Shown here: positions 42,220 through 51,277 of the stretch, in pieces
How positions within the stretch are numbered: the first letter of the stretch is position 1
Layout of the letters: each line of letters begins with the position of its first letter
IMG/VR virus record: IMGVR_UViG_3300012005_000004
Location: 1-64,000 of that record
Reading direction: 5' to 3' (one strand)
Length of the DNA stretch: 64,000 bases
Source of the DNA: a virus
Position numbers and translations under genes: made by a program
Notes under the pieces: generated by a model
What the model was told of the DNA's origin: nothing
Databases searched by the model: none
What the model saw: the letters and a program-made list of their open reading frames with translations, nothing else

Positions 42220-44208
42220 ATGGGCAAACTTCTTGAACGTTTCATGACGGACCTAGGCGGACGATCAACAGATGATCTAATCCCACTCGAAGATTATCTC
42301 GAGCTCTGTAAGACAACCCCAGCAGTTTACGCATCTCCAGCTCAGCGTATGCTTAAGGCTATCGGTGATCCAATCACGATCGACACGCGCAACGACACCC
42401 GGCTGGCCAAGGTGTTCGGCAACAAGATCATCCGTCAGTATCCAGCATTCAAGGATTTCTACGGCATGGAAGACGCGATCGAAAACATCGTGTCGTACTT
42501 CAAACACTCCGCTCAGGGTCTTGAAGAATCTAAGCAGATCCTGTACTTGCTTGGACCGGTCGGCGGCGGTAAATCGTCTTTGGCTGAAAAGCTAAAAGCT
42601 TTGATGGAAGATGTTCCGGTCTACATTCTCTGCACCCATGAAAAGGAAAAGAAGAACGAACACAGCACCGTCGAGAAATTTACCACTGAAGTATCTCCGG
42701 TCTTTGAAAATCCGCTCGGGTTGTTCCACGGAAAAGAATCGTACGTTACGATGCTCGCCGAAGAATATGACATCCCAAAAACCGCGATTCGTACCATCCC
42801 ATCGCCGTGGGCTGTTAAGAAGCTCGAAAGCTACGGCTATGATTTCTCAAAGTTCTATGTCAAGAAGATCTATCCAAGCCGTCTTCGTCAAGAATGTATC
42901 GCTCGGGTTGAACCAGGCGATGAAAACAACCAGGATGTTTCTTCAATGGTCGGCGAGCTTAACATCCGCATGCTCGAAAAGTTTGACCAGGATCACCCCT
43001 ACGCTTACACCTTCTCGGGTGGATTGAACAAGGGTAATAATGGCTTGGTCGAAATGGTTGAAATGTTCAAGACCCCGATCAAGATGTTGAATCCTCTGCT
43101 GACGGCCACGCAAGATCGTAACTACACCGGTACGAAGCCGATTGGTTCGATTCCGTTTGACGGCATCATCATGGCTCACTCGAACGAATCTGAATGGTCG
43201 CAGTTTAAGAATAACAAGACAAACGAAGCGTTCCTCGATCGCGTCTACGTTGTTCACGTTCCATATTGCACACGGGTCAATGAAGAAATTTCGATTTACA
43301 AAAAGCTATTAGCTCACTCTGAACTGTTCAAGGCGCCTTGTGCTCCTGGAACTCTCGAGTTCCTCGCGCAATTCTGCGTTATGTCTCGTCTTGAAGAGCC
43401 TGGCAACTCAACTCTGTACTCAAAGATGCGAGTCTACAACGGCGAAAACGTCAAGAACGATGATCCGAAGGCTAAGCCTATCCAAGAATACAAGGATGCG
43501 GCCGGAGTCAACGAAGGCATGAAGGGTTTGTCAACTCGTTTTGCCTTCAAGATCCTCTCGAAGACGTTCAACTTTGACACCGAAGAAGTTGCGGCAAATC
43601 CGATCCACCTGATGTATGTCCTCAAGACGTCCATCGCCCACGAGCAATTTGACAGCGAAAAGAATGATGCGCTGTTGGAAAATCTCGACGGTGTGCTGTC
43701 GGACAAGTACATGGAGTTCCTCGAGAAGGATATCCGCGCATCGTTCCTGGATTCATTCCAGGACCTCTGCCAAAATGTCTTCGAGAACTACTTTTACTAC
43801 GCCGATGCGTGGGTTCAGGACCAGGAGTTCCGCGATGCAGATACAGGCGTCATGCTTGATCGGCCGGCCATCAACGCCGAGCTGGAGAAGATCGAGAAGC
43901 CTGCCGGCATCTCTAACCCGAAGGACTTCCGTAATGACATCACGAACTTTGTGATCCGTTATAAGTCTGATCATGGTGGTCAGCTGCCGAAGTGGGATTC
44001 TTTCGCTAAGATGCGGGACGTGATCGAGAAGAAAGTTTTGGCTTCGACGGATGAGATCCTTCCGGTCATCTCATTTGCACCGAAGCGCTCGGAGCAAGAC
44101 CAGAAGAAACATGAGCAGTTTGTTGGAAAGATGGCGGCGCGCGGTTACACCGAACGCCAAACTCGATTCCTTTGCGAATGGTTCATGCGTTCCAGGAAAG
44201 CGTCGTAA
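42220..44208 (+). CDS. prkA: PrkA/YeaG-family AAA+ serine protein kinase
   Basis: A 662-aa protein, close to the 644 aa of E. coli YeaG. The N-terminal AAA part opens with LGGRSTDDLIPLEDYLELCK. Walker A is LLGPVGGGKSSLAEKL near residue 110. The middle has HGKESYVTMLAEEYD. SIPFDGIIMAHSNESEW and NNKTNEAFLDRVYVVHVPYC are hallmark PrkA segments, and the C-terminal kinase-like domain is present. YeaG acts with YeaH in starvation and stress responses; YeaH and SpoVR homologues follow here. Codon use is host-like. Confidence 0.92.
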   Translation: MGKLLERFMTDLGGRSTDDLIPLEDYLELCKTTPAVYASPAQRMLKAIGDPITIDTRNDTRLAKVFGNKIIRQYPAFKDFYGMEDAIENIVSYFKHSAQGLEESKQILYLLGPVGGGKSSLAEKLKALMEDVPVYILCTHEKEKKNEHSTVEKFTTEVSPVFENPLGLFHGKESYVTMLAEEYDIPKTAIRTIPSPWAVKKLESYGYDFSKFYVKKIYPSRLRQECIARVEPGDENNQDVSSMVGELNIRMLEKFDQDHPYAYTFSGGLNKGNNGLVEMVEMFKTPIKMLNPLLTATQDRNYTGTKPIGSIPFDGIIMAHSNESEWSQFKNNKTNEAFLDRVYVVHVPYCTRVNEEISIYKKLLAHSELFKAPCAPGTLEFLAQFCVMSRLEEPGNSTLYSKMRVYNGENVKNDDPKAKPIQEYKDAAGVNEGMKGLSTRFAFKILSKTFNFDTEEVAANPIHLMYVLKTSIAHEQFDSEKNDALLENLDGVLSDKYMEFLEKDIRASFLDSFQDLCQNVFENYFYYADAWVQDQEFRDADTGVMLDRPAINAELEKIEKPAGISNPKDFRNDITNFVIRYKSDHGGQLPKWDSFAKMRDVIEKKVLASTDEILPVISFAPKRSEQDQKKHEQFVGKMAARGYTERQTRFLCEWFMRSRKAS

Positions 44209-44375
44209 TGAATAGCCGAGAGATGTTTGAGCAGTCATTCAAGCGTCCCTCGGACTATTTTAGGTTGACAGCCGAGCATCAATGGGAAATTGATGCTCGG
44301 CTTGGAATCCTAGATTGGGACGGGAAGAACTTGACAGAAGAAGATCATCTTAGATTTAGAAAACATTATGAATGA
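44208..44375 (+). CDS. Hypothetical protein, 55 aa
   Basis: Start at the TAATG overlap with PrkA. Charged and aromatic: SFKRPSDYFRLTAEHQWEID ... LRFRKHYE. Followed at once by a terminator hairpin. No family recognised. Confidence 0.6.
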   Translation: MNSREMFEQSFKRPSDYFRLTAEHQWEIDARLGILDWDGKNLTEEDHLRFRKHYE

Positions 44376-44378
44376 GCA

Positions 44379-44410
44379 AATGGAGAGTATTTTACTCTCC
44401 ATTATTTTTA
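44379..44410 (+). terminator. Hairpin terminator between PrkA and the next genes
   Basis: AATGGAGAGTA pairs with TACTCTCCATT (11 bp, 3-nt loop), followed by ATTTTTA. It may lower expression of the genes after PrkA. Confidence 0.75.
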
Positions 44411-44416
44411 GAGAAC

Positions 44417-45016
44417 ATGAAAAATATAAAGATCATATCAGGGGGTCAAACAGGGGCCGACCTAGCTGGGTTGTGGGTAGCAAAGTTATTTGGATTACAG
44501 ACAGGAGGGATGGCTCCTAAGGGATGGAAGACGCTGATAGGTTCAATGCCTCAGCTTGAAACCCTATTTCAAATGGGAGAGTCCGCAAGCGGATATCATG
44601 GCAGAACATTAGAAAATTGCGAGATGTCTGACATAACGCTGATCTTTGCATCTAATATTAAGTCGCCAGGTACCAAGCTAACTCTTCACCATTGTGTCAA
44701 GAACAAGATTCACTATCAAATCTTTGCGTTCGGAGACGATGCGGTTACTGCATCAGATCAAGCACTAGGAAGATTAGTAACAGTTTTGCAAAATCAACTT
44801 GCGGTGAATGAAGATTCGATCATTAACATCGCGGGTAATTCAACCTCGACATCCTCACAGACCTTCAAGTTTACATTTCTCTTGTTGTGTAAAGCTTTTG
44901 AGCAAGTTCTCAGATTTAAACCAGAGCAGCTGAAGAATCATGGTATAGATAAGGTAGAGGCGATGGCACGAGACCGCTATGATCAATCAACTTTTGATTT
45001 TCTTACAAAAGTGTGA
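44417..45016 (+). CDS. YpsA/LOG-like (SLOG) putative molybdenum-carrier-type protein
   Basis: Start at ATG 44417, because the longer frame upstream crosses the terminator. 199 aa, beginning MKNIKIISGGQTGADLAGL. The GGQTGAD glycine motif, GGMAPKGWKT and GYHGRTLENCEMSD match the 'putative molybdenum carrier' (pfam12694-like) branch of Rossmann SLOG proteins. Members of the wider group bind nucleotides or related ligands. It sits inside the PrkA-YeaH-SpoVR stretch. Confidence 0.75.
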   Translation: MKNIKIISGGQTGADLAGLWVAKLFGLQTGGMAPKGWKTLIGSMPQLETLFQMGESASGYHGRTLENCEMSDITLIFASNIKSPGTKLTLHHCVKNKIHYQIFAFGDDAVTASDQALGRLVTVLQNQLAVNEDSIINIAGNSTSTSSQTFKFTFLLLCKAFEQVLRFKPEQLKNHGIDKVEAMARDRYDQSTFDFLTKV

Positions 45017-45097
45017 GCGGTGAGATCAAAATTTCTTTTAGTATCTTTTTGAGAAGATCTATATTAGAATAGATCTAATCATGGAGAATTCAAGGAA

Positions 45098-45859
45098 ATG
45101 AAGGATAATAACTCAAAGCTTCTCGGATTCAATGTTGCACAAGCTGCCTCTCAGTTTCGCTTGATGCAGCATCACGAATTGGTTAGCTACATCTTTCGCT
45201 CGAATGGTGTTGAGGATTACCTTGATTATTTCAATGCCCACAATCCATCTAGCGATATCCCATATCACAATAAGTACCACACTTATTGTATGGCATTGAA
45301 TGTCTATGAGGCTTCTCTCTATTACAATCTTTCTATAGAAGCTCGACGAGCTCTTCTAGTTGCCGCATTATTTCACGATTATGATCATTCTGGTGGACGC
45401 AAAACTGACGACATAAACGTCGCCATAGCCGCAAATAACCTGGTTGATGCTCATAAACAGCTTGTAGAAATATACCGAACTCAACCGGTCTCCGACGTCG
45501 GAGACCACTTCGCTCACTTAACTCCAAAAGAGCTCATTGATGCGATTGAGACGTTGCTTATTACTAAATACCCCTATGATGGACCTCCAGTCACGATGCT
45601 TCAAAAGATCATTCGTGATGCGGACTTGATGCAAGTATACGAAGAAGATGCTGATCGTCTGCGACAGCAATTTCTCGGTCTAAAGGCTGAGATGGAGCTT
45701 ACGCGCGGACCCTTTACACCAGAACAATGGGGCGATGGATGTCGTGATTTTAACGATGCTACCGTCTGGCATACCCAGTGGGCCCAGGACAAGGCGGTCG
45801 CCTTGGACCAAAAGGCTTGCACGGAACATCTTAGAAATTTATTGATAGGAAACAAATGA
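45098..45859 (+). CDS. HD-domain phosphohydrolase
   Basis: 253 aa. The HD metal motif reads HNKYHTYCMA ... ALFHDYDHSGG, with a later D (IIRDADLMQVYEED), so the H...HD...D set is complete. The layout recalls the catalytic domain of cyclic nucleotide phosphodiesterases. Substrates could be cyclic or other nucleotides. CAAGGAA precedes the ATG; the end overlaps YeaH by ATGA. Confidence 0.8.
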   Translation: MKDNNSKLLGFNVAQAASQFRLMQHHELVSYIFRSNGVEDYLDYFNAHNPSSDIPYHNKYHTYCMALNVYEASLYYNLSIEARRALLVAALFHDYDHSGGRKTDDINVAIAANNLVDAHKQLVEIYRTQPVSDVGDHFAHLTPKELIDAIETLLITKYPYDGPPVTMLQKIIRDADLMQVYEEDADRLRQQFLGLKAEMELTRGPFTPEQWGDGCRDFNDATVWHTQWAQDKAVALDQKACTEHLRNLLIGNK

Positions 45860-47241
45860 GCATCGTCATCAATGATAAGCGTAAAGTAACAAGGGATCGC
45901 ACGTCTGAAAATCGGGCTCGTTTCCTTCGACGCATCAAGGGAACCATCAAGGAACAGATGAATGATATCATCGGTGGAAAATCTCTCAAGGAGATGGACA
46001 AGACCGGTGGTAACATAAAGGTTAATCGAAAAACGATAACCGAGCCTCAGATCTGGCACACCGACGGAGGTAACGTCGATCGCGTCTTGCCTGGAAATGA
46101 TCAATATGTTCCAGGAGATACCATCCAGAAACCACGCCAAGGCGGAGGTCAAGGACGCGGCAAGAATGCAAGCGATGGTCCAAACTCTGAAGATGATTTT
46201 GTGATTGAGCTGTCTCCTAAGGAATTCATGGATTATTTCTTTGAAGACCTAGAGCTGCCAGACATGATGAAAACCCAGCTGACGAAGATCAAGGAATATA
46301 AGCGTGAAAATGCTGGATTCCAAACAGATGGATCTCCGAATCGGCTGTCGGTCATTCGATCTTACAAACAATCTTTCGCGCGCCGAATGATGATGAATGG
46401 AGTCTTCAAAGATCGCATCGCTATTCTCAACGAGCTACTTTACGTATTGACAAACTCGGAGATGCTAGCGGTGAAAATGATATCACTTCCACTTACGATT
46501 GATATCAAAGAAGCTGTGATCGAGACCGATAAGCTGCCTGAACGTGGAACATTTGAGCATGATCTTTTAGTCGCTACTGTCCAAGCTGAGATAGATCATT
46601 TGCACTTCAAGTGCGAGAACATGGCGATGTTCGAAGAGATGGACATGCGCTATAGAACTGTTATTAAGCGTGAGATTCCGATCGCACACGCTACCATGAT
46701 GATGATCATGGATAACTCAGGATCGATGGGTGAGAAGGAAAAGACGATCGCTAGGAAGTTCTTCTGGTTGCTATACTCCTTCCTGGTCCGCGCATACGAG
46801 AAAGTTGACATGGTATTCATCTCACACACCACCGAAGCATCTGAGATGACCGAAGAAGAATTCTTTAACACTCGCGAGAACGGTGGAACTATCGTATCTT
46901 CAGCTTTGGATCTCACTAACGAGATCATCCAGAAGCGTCTGTTAAATAAGACTAACATCTATGTTGCTCAAGTTTCTGATGGTGACAATGTAGATTCTGA
47001 CAATGACACTTGCATTGACATTCTTACCGATCAAATCCTCCCAAACATTCGCTACATGGCTTATGTTCAGGTAGATGATTATCATGGAGATGAAAATGCA
47101 AATGTCTATGGGAAAGGTTTATGGAGAGCTTATAAGTCGATCTCAGATACTAACTCGCGGTTGCAGATAAAACGCGTGCAAGATGAAAATAACATCTACC
47201 CTGTCTTCAGGGATTTGTTCAAAAAGAAAGAAACATCATAA
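45856..47241 (+). CDS. yeaH: YeaH/YhbH-family protein (DUF444, VWA-like)
   Basis: 461 aa. The N-terminus (DRTSENRARFLRRIKGTIKEQ) and GGGQGRGKNASDG linker are typical of DUF444. The VWA metal site is MDNSGSMGEKEKTIARKFFW, followed by FISHTTEASEMTEEEFF and GGTIVSSAL, the family core. YeaH is encoded next to YeaG/PrkA in bacteria and is thought to be its partner. ATGA overlap upstream, TAATG-type overlap downstream. Confidence 0.92.
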   Translation: MSIVINDKRKVTRDRTSENRARFLRRIKGTIKEQMNDIIGGKSLKEMDKTGGNIKVNRKTITEPQIWHTDGGNVDRVLPGNDQYVPGDTIQKPRQGGGQGRGKNASDGPNSEDDFVIELSPKEFMDYFFEDLELPDMMKTQLTKIKEYKRENAGFQTDGSPNRLSVIRSYKQSFARRMMMNGVFKDRIAILNELLYVLTNSEMLAVKMISLPLTIDIKEAVIETDKLPERGTFEHDLLVATVQAEIDHLHFKCENMAMFEEMDMRYRTVIKREIPIAHATMMMIMDNSGSMGEKEKTIARKFFWLLYSFLVRAYEKVDMVFISHTTEASEMTEEEFFNTRENGGTIVSSALDLTNEIIQKRLLNKTNIYVAQVSDGDNVDSDNDTCIDILTDQILPNIRYMAYVQVDDYHGDENANVYGKGLWRAYKSISDTNSRLQIKRVQDENNIYPVFRDLFKKKETS

Positions 47242-47450
47242 TGAAAGTCAAAGTAGAGATTAAGTACCCACGGTTCGCGGTTCAGTTTGGAAGACAGATC
47301 GCCTTTGGACAGATCTACAAAGATGGTGCATTGTTCTTTGACGGATCAATCGCTCAAATTTTAGAGGTTGTTAAAGTGCAAGACTTTGAGATCGAGAACG
47401 CGCAGGAGATTCTTGACCTTATAGTTCGACTCCACGGGTTTGCTTGCTAA
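47241..47450 (+). CDS. Hypothetical protein, 69 aa
   Basis: Starts on the YeaH stop. Beta strands KVKVEIKYPRFAVQFGRQI and a C-terminal helix ENAQEILDLIVRLHG. No family recognised. Confidence 0.55.
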   Translation: MKVKVEIKYPRFAVQFGRQIAFGQIYKDGALFFDGSIAQILEVVKVQDFEIENAQEILDLIVRLHGFAC

Positions 47451-47459
47451 AAGGCAGAG

Positions 47460-47975
47460 ATGAAACTCTCAACGATTTGGCATCTTCTCGCCTTAGCGAC
47501 GGCTGCTGGTTTAGTAGCAATTTGCTATCCAGAACCTACTAAGAAACCAGAGCTTAAGCAAGTGGTTTCTACCACCTTAACTAAGGTCCCTGGAGTCTCT
47601 GAAGGTATAGAGCTGTACATAGACACCAAGACCATCGAAGATTTTGTTGATTCAAAGTCCTCAGTTCGACACGCTGTAGTGGTGTACTATTTTACAACAC
47701 CACTTGTCATTAGAGGTAAGGATGTTTATTACATGCAAAAAGATGCTTTTTATGCATGTGATGATAATCTCTTCTTAAACGGTGATATAATCTTCTATGA
47801 CAAGGCCGCCAGCCAGCTTTTCAAAGGACCAACTGGTGTCGGTGTTGAAAAACCAGAGAAGGATACAAACTCAGAGGTTGAGATGAAATTTATCTGTGGC
47901 TCCAATGTTACAAAGAAGTCAGCTCCAAAGAGCTCAATCGGCCCAATAAAGCCACTTAATCACATTTACATTTAA
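47460..47975 (+). CDS. Exported or membrane-anchored hypothetical protein, 171 aa
   Basis: The hydrophobic N-terminus (IWHLLALATAAGLVAICYP) looks like a signal anchor. The rest is beta-rich with two cysteines (AFYACDD, FICGSN). No family recognised. Confidence 0.6.
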   Translation: MKLSTIWHLLALATAAGLVAICYPEPTKKPELKQVVSTTLTKVPGVSEGIELYIDTKTIEDFVDSKSSVRHAVVVYYFTTPLVIRGKDVYYMQKDAFYACDDNLFLNGDIIFYDKAASQLFKGPTGVGVEKPEKDTNSEVEMKFICGSNVTKKSAPKSSIGPIKPLNHIYI

Positions 47976-47986
47976 GGAGCATTAAC

Positions 47987-49531
47987 TTGTCCGAAGATAA
48001 ACTATTATTCAAGGCCGGTGATGATTGGACGTTTGAGATGCTCGATAAGATCTGGACCGAGATCGAGATCATCGCTAAGGAAGAGCTGCGAATTCCTTAT
48101 TACAAACCACAGATTGAAGTTATCACAGCACGACAGATGCTTGATGCTTATACCTCTGTCGGTATGCCAACATACTACAAACACTGGTCATACGGTAAGG
48201 AATTTGTCCAAAGCGAGAAGCAGTATCTCAATGGACAGATGGGTCTCGCTTACGAGATTGTCATTAACTCTGACCCATGCATCGCTTACCTGATGGAAGA
48301 AAACAATGCCCTGATGCAAACCTTGGTCATGGCTCACGCTTCAGTCGGCCACGCGGCGGTTTTCACGAACAACTACCTATTCCGCCAGAACACAGACGCG
48401 TCGGCGATCGTAGATTATCTCAACTTTGCTAGGGATTACCTGAAAAAGTGCGAGGAAAAGTATGGCTTTGATGAGGTAGAAGGTGTACTAGATGCATGCC
48501 ATGCGTTATCGAACTACGGTGTCGATAAGTACAAGCGTCCACCAAAGATTTCGGCTGACAAAGAAGCTAAGAAAGCGATGGAGCGCTTTGAGCGCGAATT
48601 TGCTGACTACGATCCGATCTGGGCTAAGATCGGAAAACGGAAGGCTGATGCTAAGGATGTAAATCCTGTCACTGATACTAAGCTTGCTGAATCACAGGAA
48701 AACATCCTCTATTTTATCGAGAAAAATGCTCCACACCTTCCAGGTTGGAAACGTGAGGTCATCCGCATCGTACGGAAGATCAGTCATTATTTCTCACCGC
48801 AGCGTGCCACCAAGGTTCTGAATGAAGGGTACGCATCATTCACCCACTTCTACATTATGAATCGACTTCATGAGAAGGGTTTCATCGACGGTGGTTCGAT
48901 GATTGAATTCTTCGCTAGCCACAGCGGAGTTCTAACTCAACATAAATTTTCACAGTTCAACCCGTACAAGCTTGGTTTTTCGATCTTCATGGACATCAAG
49001 AGGATGGGTGAGGATCCAACCGATGAAGATCGATTATACTTTCCTGACCTTGCTGGAAAAGACTGGGTCACCGAGATTAACTATGCGATGAAGAACTTCA
49101 AGGATGAAACATTTATCCTTCAGTACCTATCTCCAAAGGTCGCTCGAGACATGCAGTTGTTCGTAATTAACTCAGAGTCGACAGGAGCTACACAATACGG
49201 CGTAACCGAGATCAGTAACCTTGAGGGTTTTGAAACTTTGCGTAAGAAATTGGCCGCACAGTTCGCGATGGAAAATATCATCCCCGACATCCAAATTTCA
49301 AACGTTGATTACAAGCGCTCACGAAAGCTTACTCTTGAGCACCTGGTTAAGAACGGGAAGCCAATCAATATTGATGATACTCGTCGCGTTGTCCAACACG
49401 TCGCCGATCTGTGGGAATACTCAGTCACGCTAGATACCTTCGAATATGACAAGGAAGATGATGCAACCAAGCTTCACATCACAGCCCTTGGAAAATACTC
49501 AATGAAATCATATGAAGAAACCCACAGTTAA
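47987..49531 (+). CDS. SpoVR/YcgB-family protein, TTG start
   Basis: 514 aa, matching E. coli YcgB (about 510). The start is TTG at 47987 with a strong AAGGAG 8 nt before it. Family segments: IPYYKPQIEVITARQMLDAY, MPTYYKHWSYGKEF, YEIVINSDPCIAYLMEEN, HAAVFTNNYLF and GYASFTHFYIM. SpoVR-type proteins are co-encoded with PrkA and DUF444, and affect the Bacillus spore cortex and stress survival. The molecular activity is not established. Confidence 0.92.
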   Translation: MSEDKLLFKAGDDWTFEMLDKIWTEIEIIAKEELRIPYYKPQIEVITARQMLDAYTSVGMPTYYKHWSYGKEFVQSEKQYLNGQMGLAYEIVINSDPCIAYLMEENNALMQTLVMAHASVGHAAVFTNNYLFRQNTDASAIVDYLNFARDYLKKCEEKYGFDEVEGVLDACHALSNYGVDKYKRPPKISADKEAKKAMERFEREFADYDPIWAKIGKRKADAKDVNPVTDTKLAESQENILYFIEKNAPHLPGWKREVIRIVRKISHYFSPQRATKVLNEGYASFTHFYIMNRLHEKGFIDGGSMIEFFASHSGVLTQHKFSQFNPYKLGFSIFMDIKRMGEDPTDEDRLYFPDLAGKDWVTEINYAMKNFKDETFILQYLSPKVARDMQLFVINSESTGATQYGVTEISNLEGFETLRKKLAAQFAMENIIPDIQISNVDYKRSRKLTLEHLVKNGKPINIDDTRRVVQHVADLWEYSVTLDTFEYDKEDDATKLHITALGKYSMKSYEETHS

Positions 49532-50003
49532 CTTTCTACGTCAATTACTGTGCGGACTTTTACATAATGAGTGGAAGTTCATTCGCAATATCTACGGTGA
49601 TGAAATTATAGCTGCTGGATGGCGGCGCAGCATTTGGCGGTGCCAACGCTGCGGGAAGCATAAGTATGAGAAGGAGCTTCATACCACCGGAGAGATCTCT
49701 GGATATATAAGGTACCGATATCCAGAAGATAATGAGTTTGAAGTCTTGTTTCCAGAGCAAGCACACGAAGGAGTTGATGAAGATGTCTTCGCCACATTTA
49801 AGGTAGATGATCTTCCAAAAGAAGATCTTGAAGAATGGTATAGGGAAGGAGCTTATGTCATCTTTAACGTCGACGATGGAACGCTTAGCTTCTTGAAAAG
49901 ATATTGGACACAAGAAGAGATCGATGAGATAAATCGTCGAGGTGATGAGCTTTATAAAAAGATGCAAACTGTATTCAAAACCCACCCAGAGTGCGAGGAT
50001 TGA
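49512..50003 (+). CDS. Hypothetical protein with CxxC motif, 163 aa
   Basis: Overlaps the end of the SpoVR gene by 20 nt. A basic N-terminus with WRCQRCGKHKYEKELH (half zinc ribbon) leads into a long acidic region. No family recognised. Confidence 0.65.
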   Translation: MKKPTVNFLRQLLCGLLHNEWKFIRNIYGDEIIAAGWRRSIWRCQRCGKHKYEKELHTTGEISGYIRYRYPEDNEFEVLFPEQAHEGVDEDVFATFKVDDLPKEDLEEWYREGAYVIFNVDDGTLSFLKRYWTQEEIDEINRRGDELYKKMQTVFKTHPECED

Positions 50004-50020
50004 AAATACTCGTGACTGCT

Positions 50021-50146
50021 ATGATTGAGAAAATACTCATTAAGATGTTAACAATAACATTCTTTACGTTAGTAACATGTCTCATCATCGGGGATTCGTT
50101 CCTAATATATTCAATGATACTGTACGGAGTAAAAAATGGCATGTAA
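50021..50146 (+). CDS. Possible small membrane peptide, 41 aa
   Basis: ATG 50021 to TAA 50144-50146, nearly all hydrophobic (LTITFFTLVTCLIIGDSFLI). Its end overlaps the next gene by 11 nt. The ribosome site is weak, so this is tentative. Confidence 0.4.
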   Translation: MIEKILIKMLTITFFTLVTCLIIGDSFLIYSMILYGVKNGM

Positions 50147-50351
50147 ACGTTGCACGGACCTTGCTGTGCAAACCAACGGAGATGCTGGAGATTTTTGCTC
50201 TTGTGTGAAATCTATCTCCAGGCTGGTTGAAATACCGAAGTCTAAGATCTACCTTCAATTGGTCCAATCATTCATCGAAAACGCCGTCACGCTAGATGAA
50301 AACGACATTAAATCGCTGAAACAGCTTTGTAAGGACGGACTCAGTGACTGA
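50136..50351 (+). CDS. Small Cys-rich protein, 71 aa
   Basis: CGGAG precedes the ATG. The N-terminus MACKRCTDLAVQ ... DFCSCV offers four cysteines for a zinc site, followed by two helices. Overlaps the next gene by 8 nt. Confidence 0.6.
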   Translation: MACKRCTDLAVQTNGDAGDFCSCVKSISRLVEIPKSKIYLQLVQSFIENAVTLDENDIKSLKQLCKDGLSD

Positions 50352-51159
50352 ACGTTTCTTAATGTGTAAGCCCAAGTGGTTTTCAGTAAACTACGTCATC
50401 AACCCGTGGATGGATGGTAACATTTCTAGCGTGGTCTCTGCTGATGCCATGTCTCAATGGACCACGCTGCAAAAAGCTATAGCTAAGCTGGCTGAAGTGG
50501 TAGGCATCAACCAAGCTAAGAGTTTGCCTGACATGGTCTTCACTGCCAACGCAGCTTTAGTTCGAGATGGCAAGGCTATATTATCTCGATTCAAACACCC
50601 AGAACGTCAAGGAGAAGAAAAGCTATTCAGTGACCTGCTTCTCAACCAGGGATTTCAAGTTCTATGGTTACCTAATGGCGTTCCATTTGAGGGGGCCGGT
50701 GACGCGCTATTTTGCACTCGACACCCAAGCTTGTTGTGGATGGGGTATGGACACCGAACTGATGCGATGGCCTCATTTTACATCGGTGATTATTTAAAGT
50801 GCGCGGTCGTACCGCTTAAGCTGATAGACGATCGCTTCTATCACCTTGACACATGCTTCTGTCCTCTCAAAAATGGAGAGCTGCTCTATTATCCACCAGC
50901 CTTTGACGAAGAGTCACTCCAGAAGATCAGGGCAATGATCCCAATGGATCAGCGGATCATCGTGTCTGAAGAAGATGCGCTAAACTTCGCTTGTAATGCA
51001 GTTAACATAGATACAAATATTTTTCTCAACAAAGCGTCAGATGAACTAGTTGAGAACTTGACTAGTCGAGGTTATGTTGTCAAACAACTTCCGCTGACAG
51101 AGTTCATCAAGGCTGGTGGATCTGCTAAGTGCTTAACGCTTCGTCTCACAGAAAACTAA
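50344..51159 (+). CDS. Amidinotransferase-superfamily enzyme (DDAH / arginine deiminase-like)
   Basis: 271 aa of the guanidine-modifying fold. Visible motifs: LPDMVFTANAAL (substrate-binding Asp), PFEGAGDAL, FYHLDTCFCPL (His167) and GGSAKCLTL near the end with the nucleophile Cys263. All catalytic residues look present. Relatives hydrolyse arginine, methylarginines or related guanidines. In a phage it could drain arginine or alter polyamine precursors; the SpeD-like gene at 2327 is a possible pathway link. Confidence 0.85.
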   Translation: MTERFLMCKPKWFSVNYVINPWMDGNISSVVSADAMSQWTTLQKAIAKLAEVVGINQAKSLPDMVFTANAALVRDGKAILSRFKHPERQGEEKLFSDLLLNQGFQVLWLPNGVPFEGAGDALFCTRHPSLLWMGYGHRTDAMASFYIGDYLKCAVVPLKLIDDRFYHLDTCFCPLKNGELLYYPPAFDEESLQKIRAMIPMDQRIIVSEEDALNFACNAVNIDTNIFLNKASDELVENLTSRGYVVKQLPLTEFIKAGGSAKCLTLRLTEN

Positions 51160-51176
51160 AACTGCATTCTTTCTCT

Positions 51177-51208
51177 TTTTCACAGCTCTAATGAAAGAGC
51201 AGTGAAAA
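51177..51208 (+). other. Imperfect hairpin between amidinotransferase and RIIA
   Basis: TTTTCAC-A-GCTC pairs with GAGC-A-GTGAAAA around an 8-nt loop with one A-A mismatch. No U-tract follows, so it is a poor terminator. It ends just before the RIIA promoter. Confidence 0.5.
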
Positions 51209-51212
51209 CTTG

Positions 51213-51241
51213 TTCACAATCTAGGAGAACAATGATATAAT
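51213..51241 (+). promoter_or_regulatory. Promoter of RIIA, -35 TTCACA / -10 TATAAT
   Basis: TTCACA (51213-51218), 17-nt spacer, TATAAT (51236-51241), 36 nt before the RIIA start. Confidence 0.7.
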
Positions 51242-51277
51242 TTCTCCATCGATAGAGAAACTTTGGAGAATTCCGCA

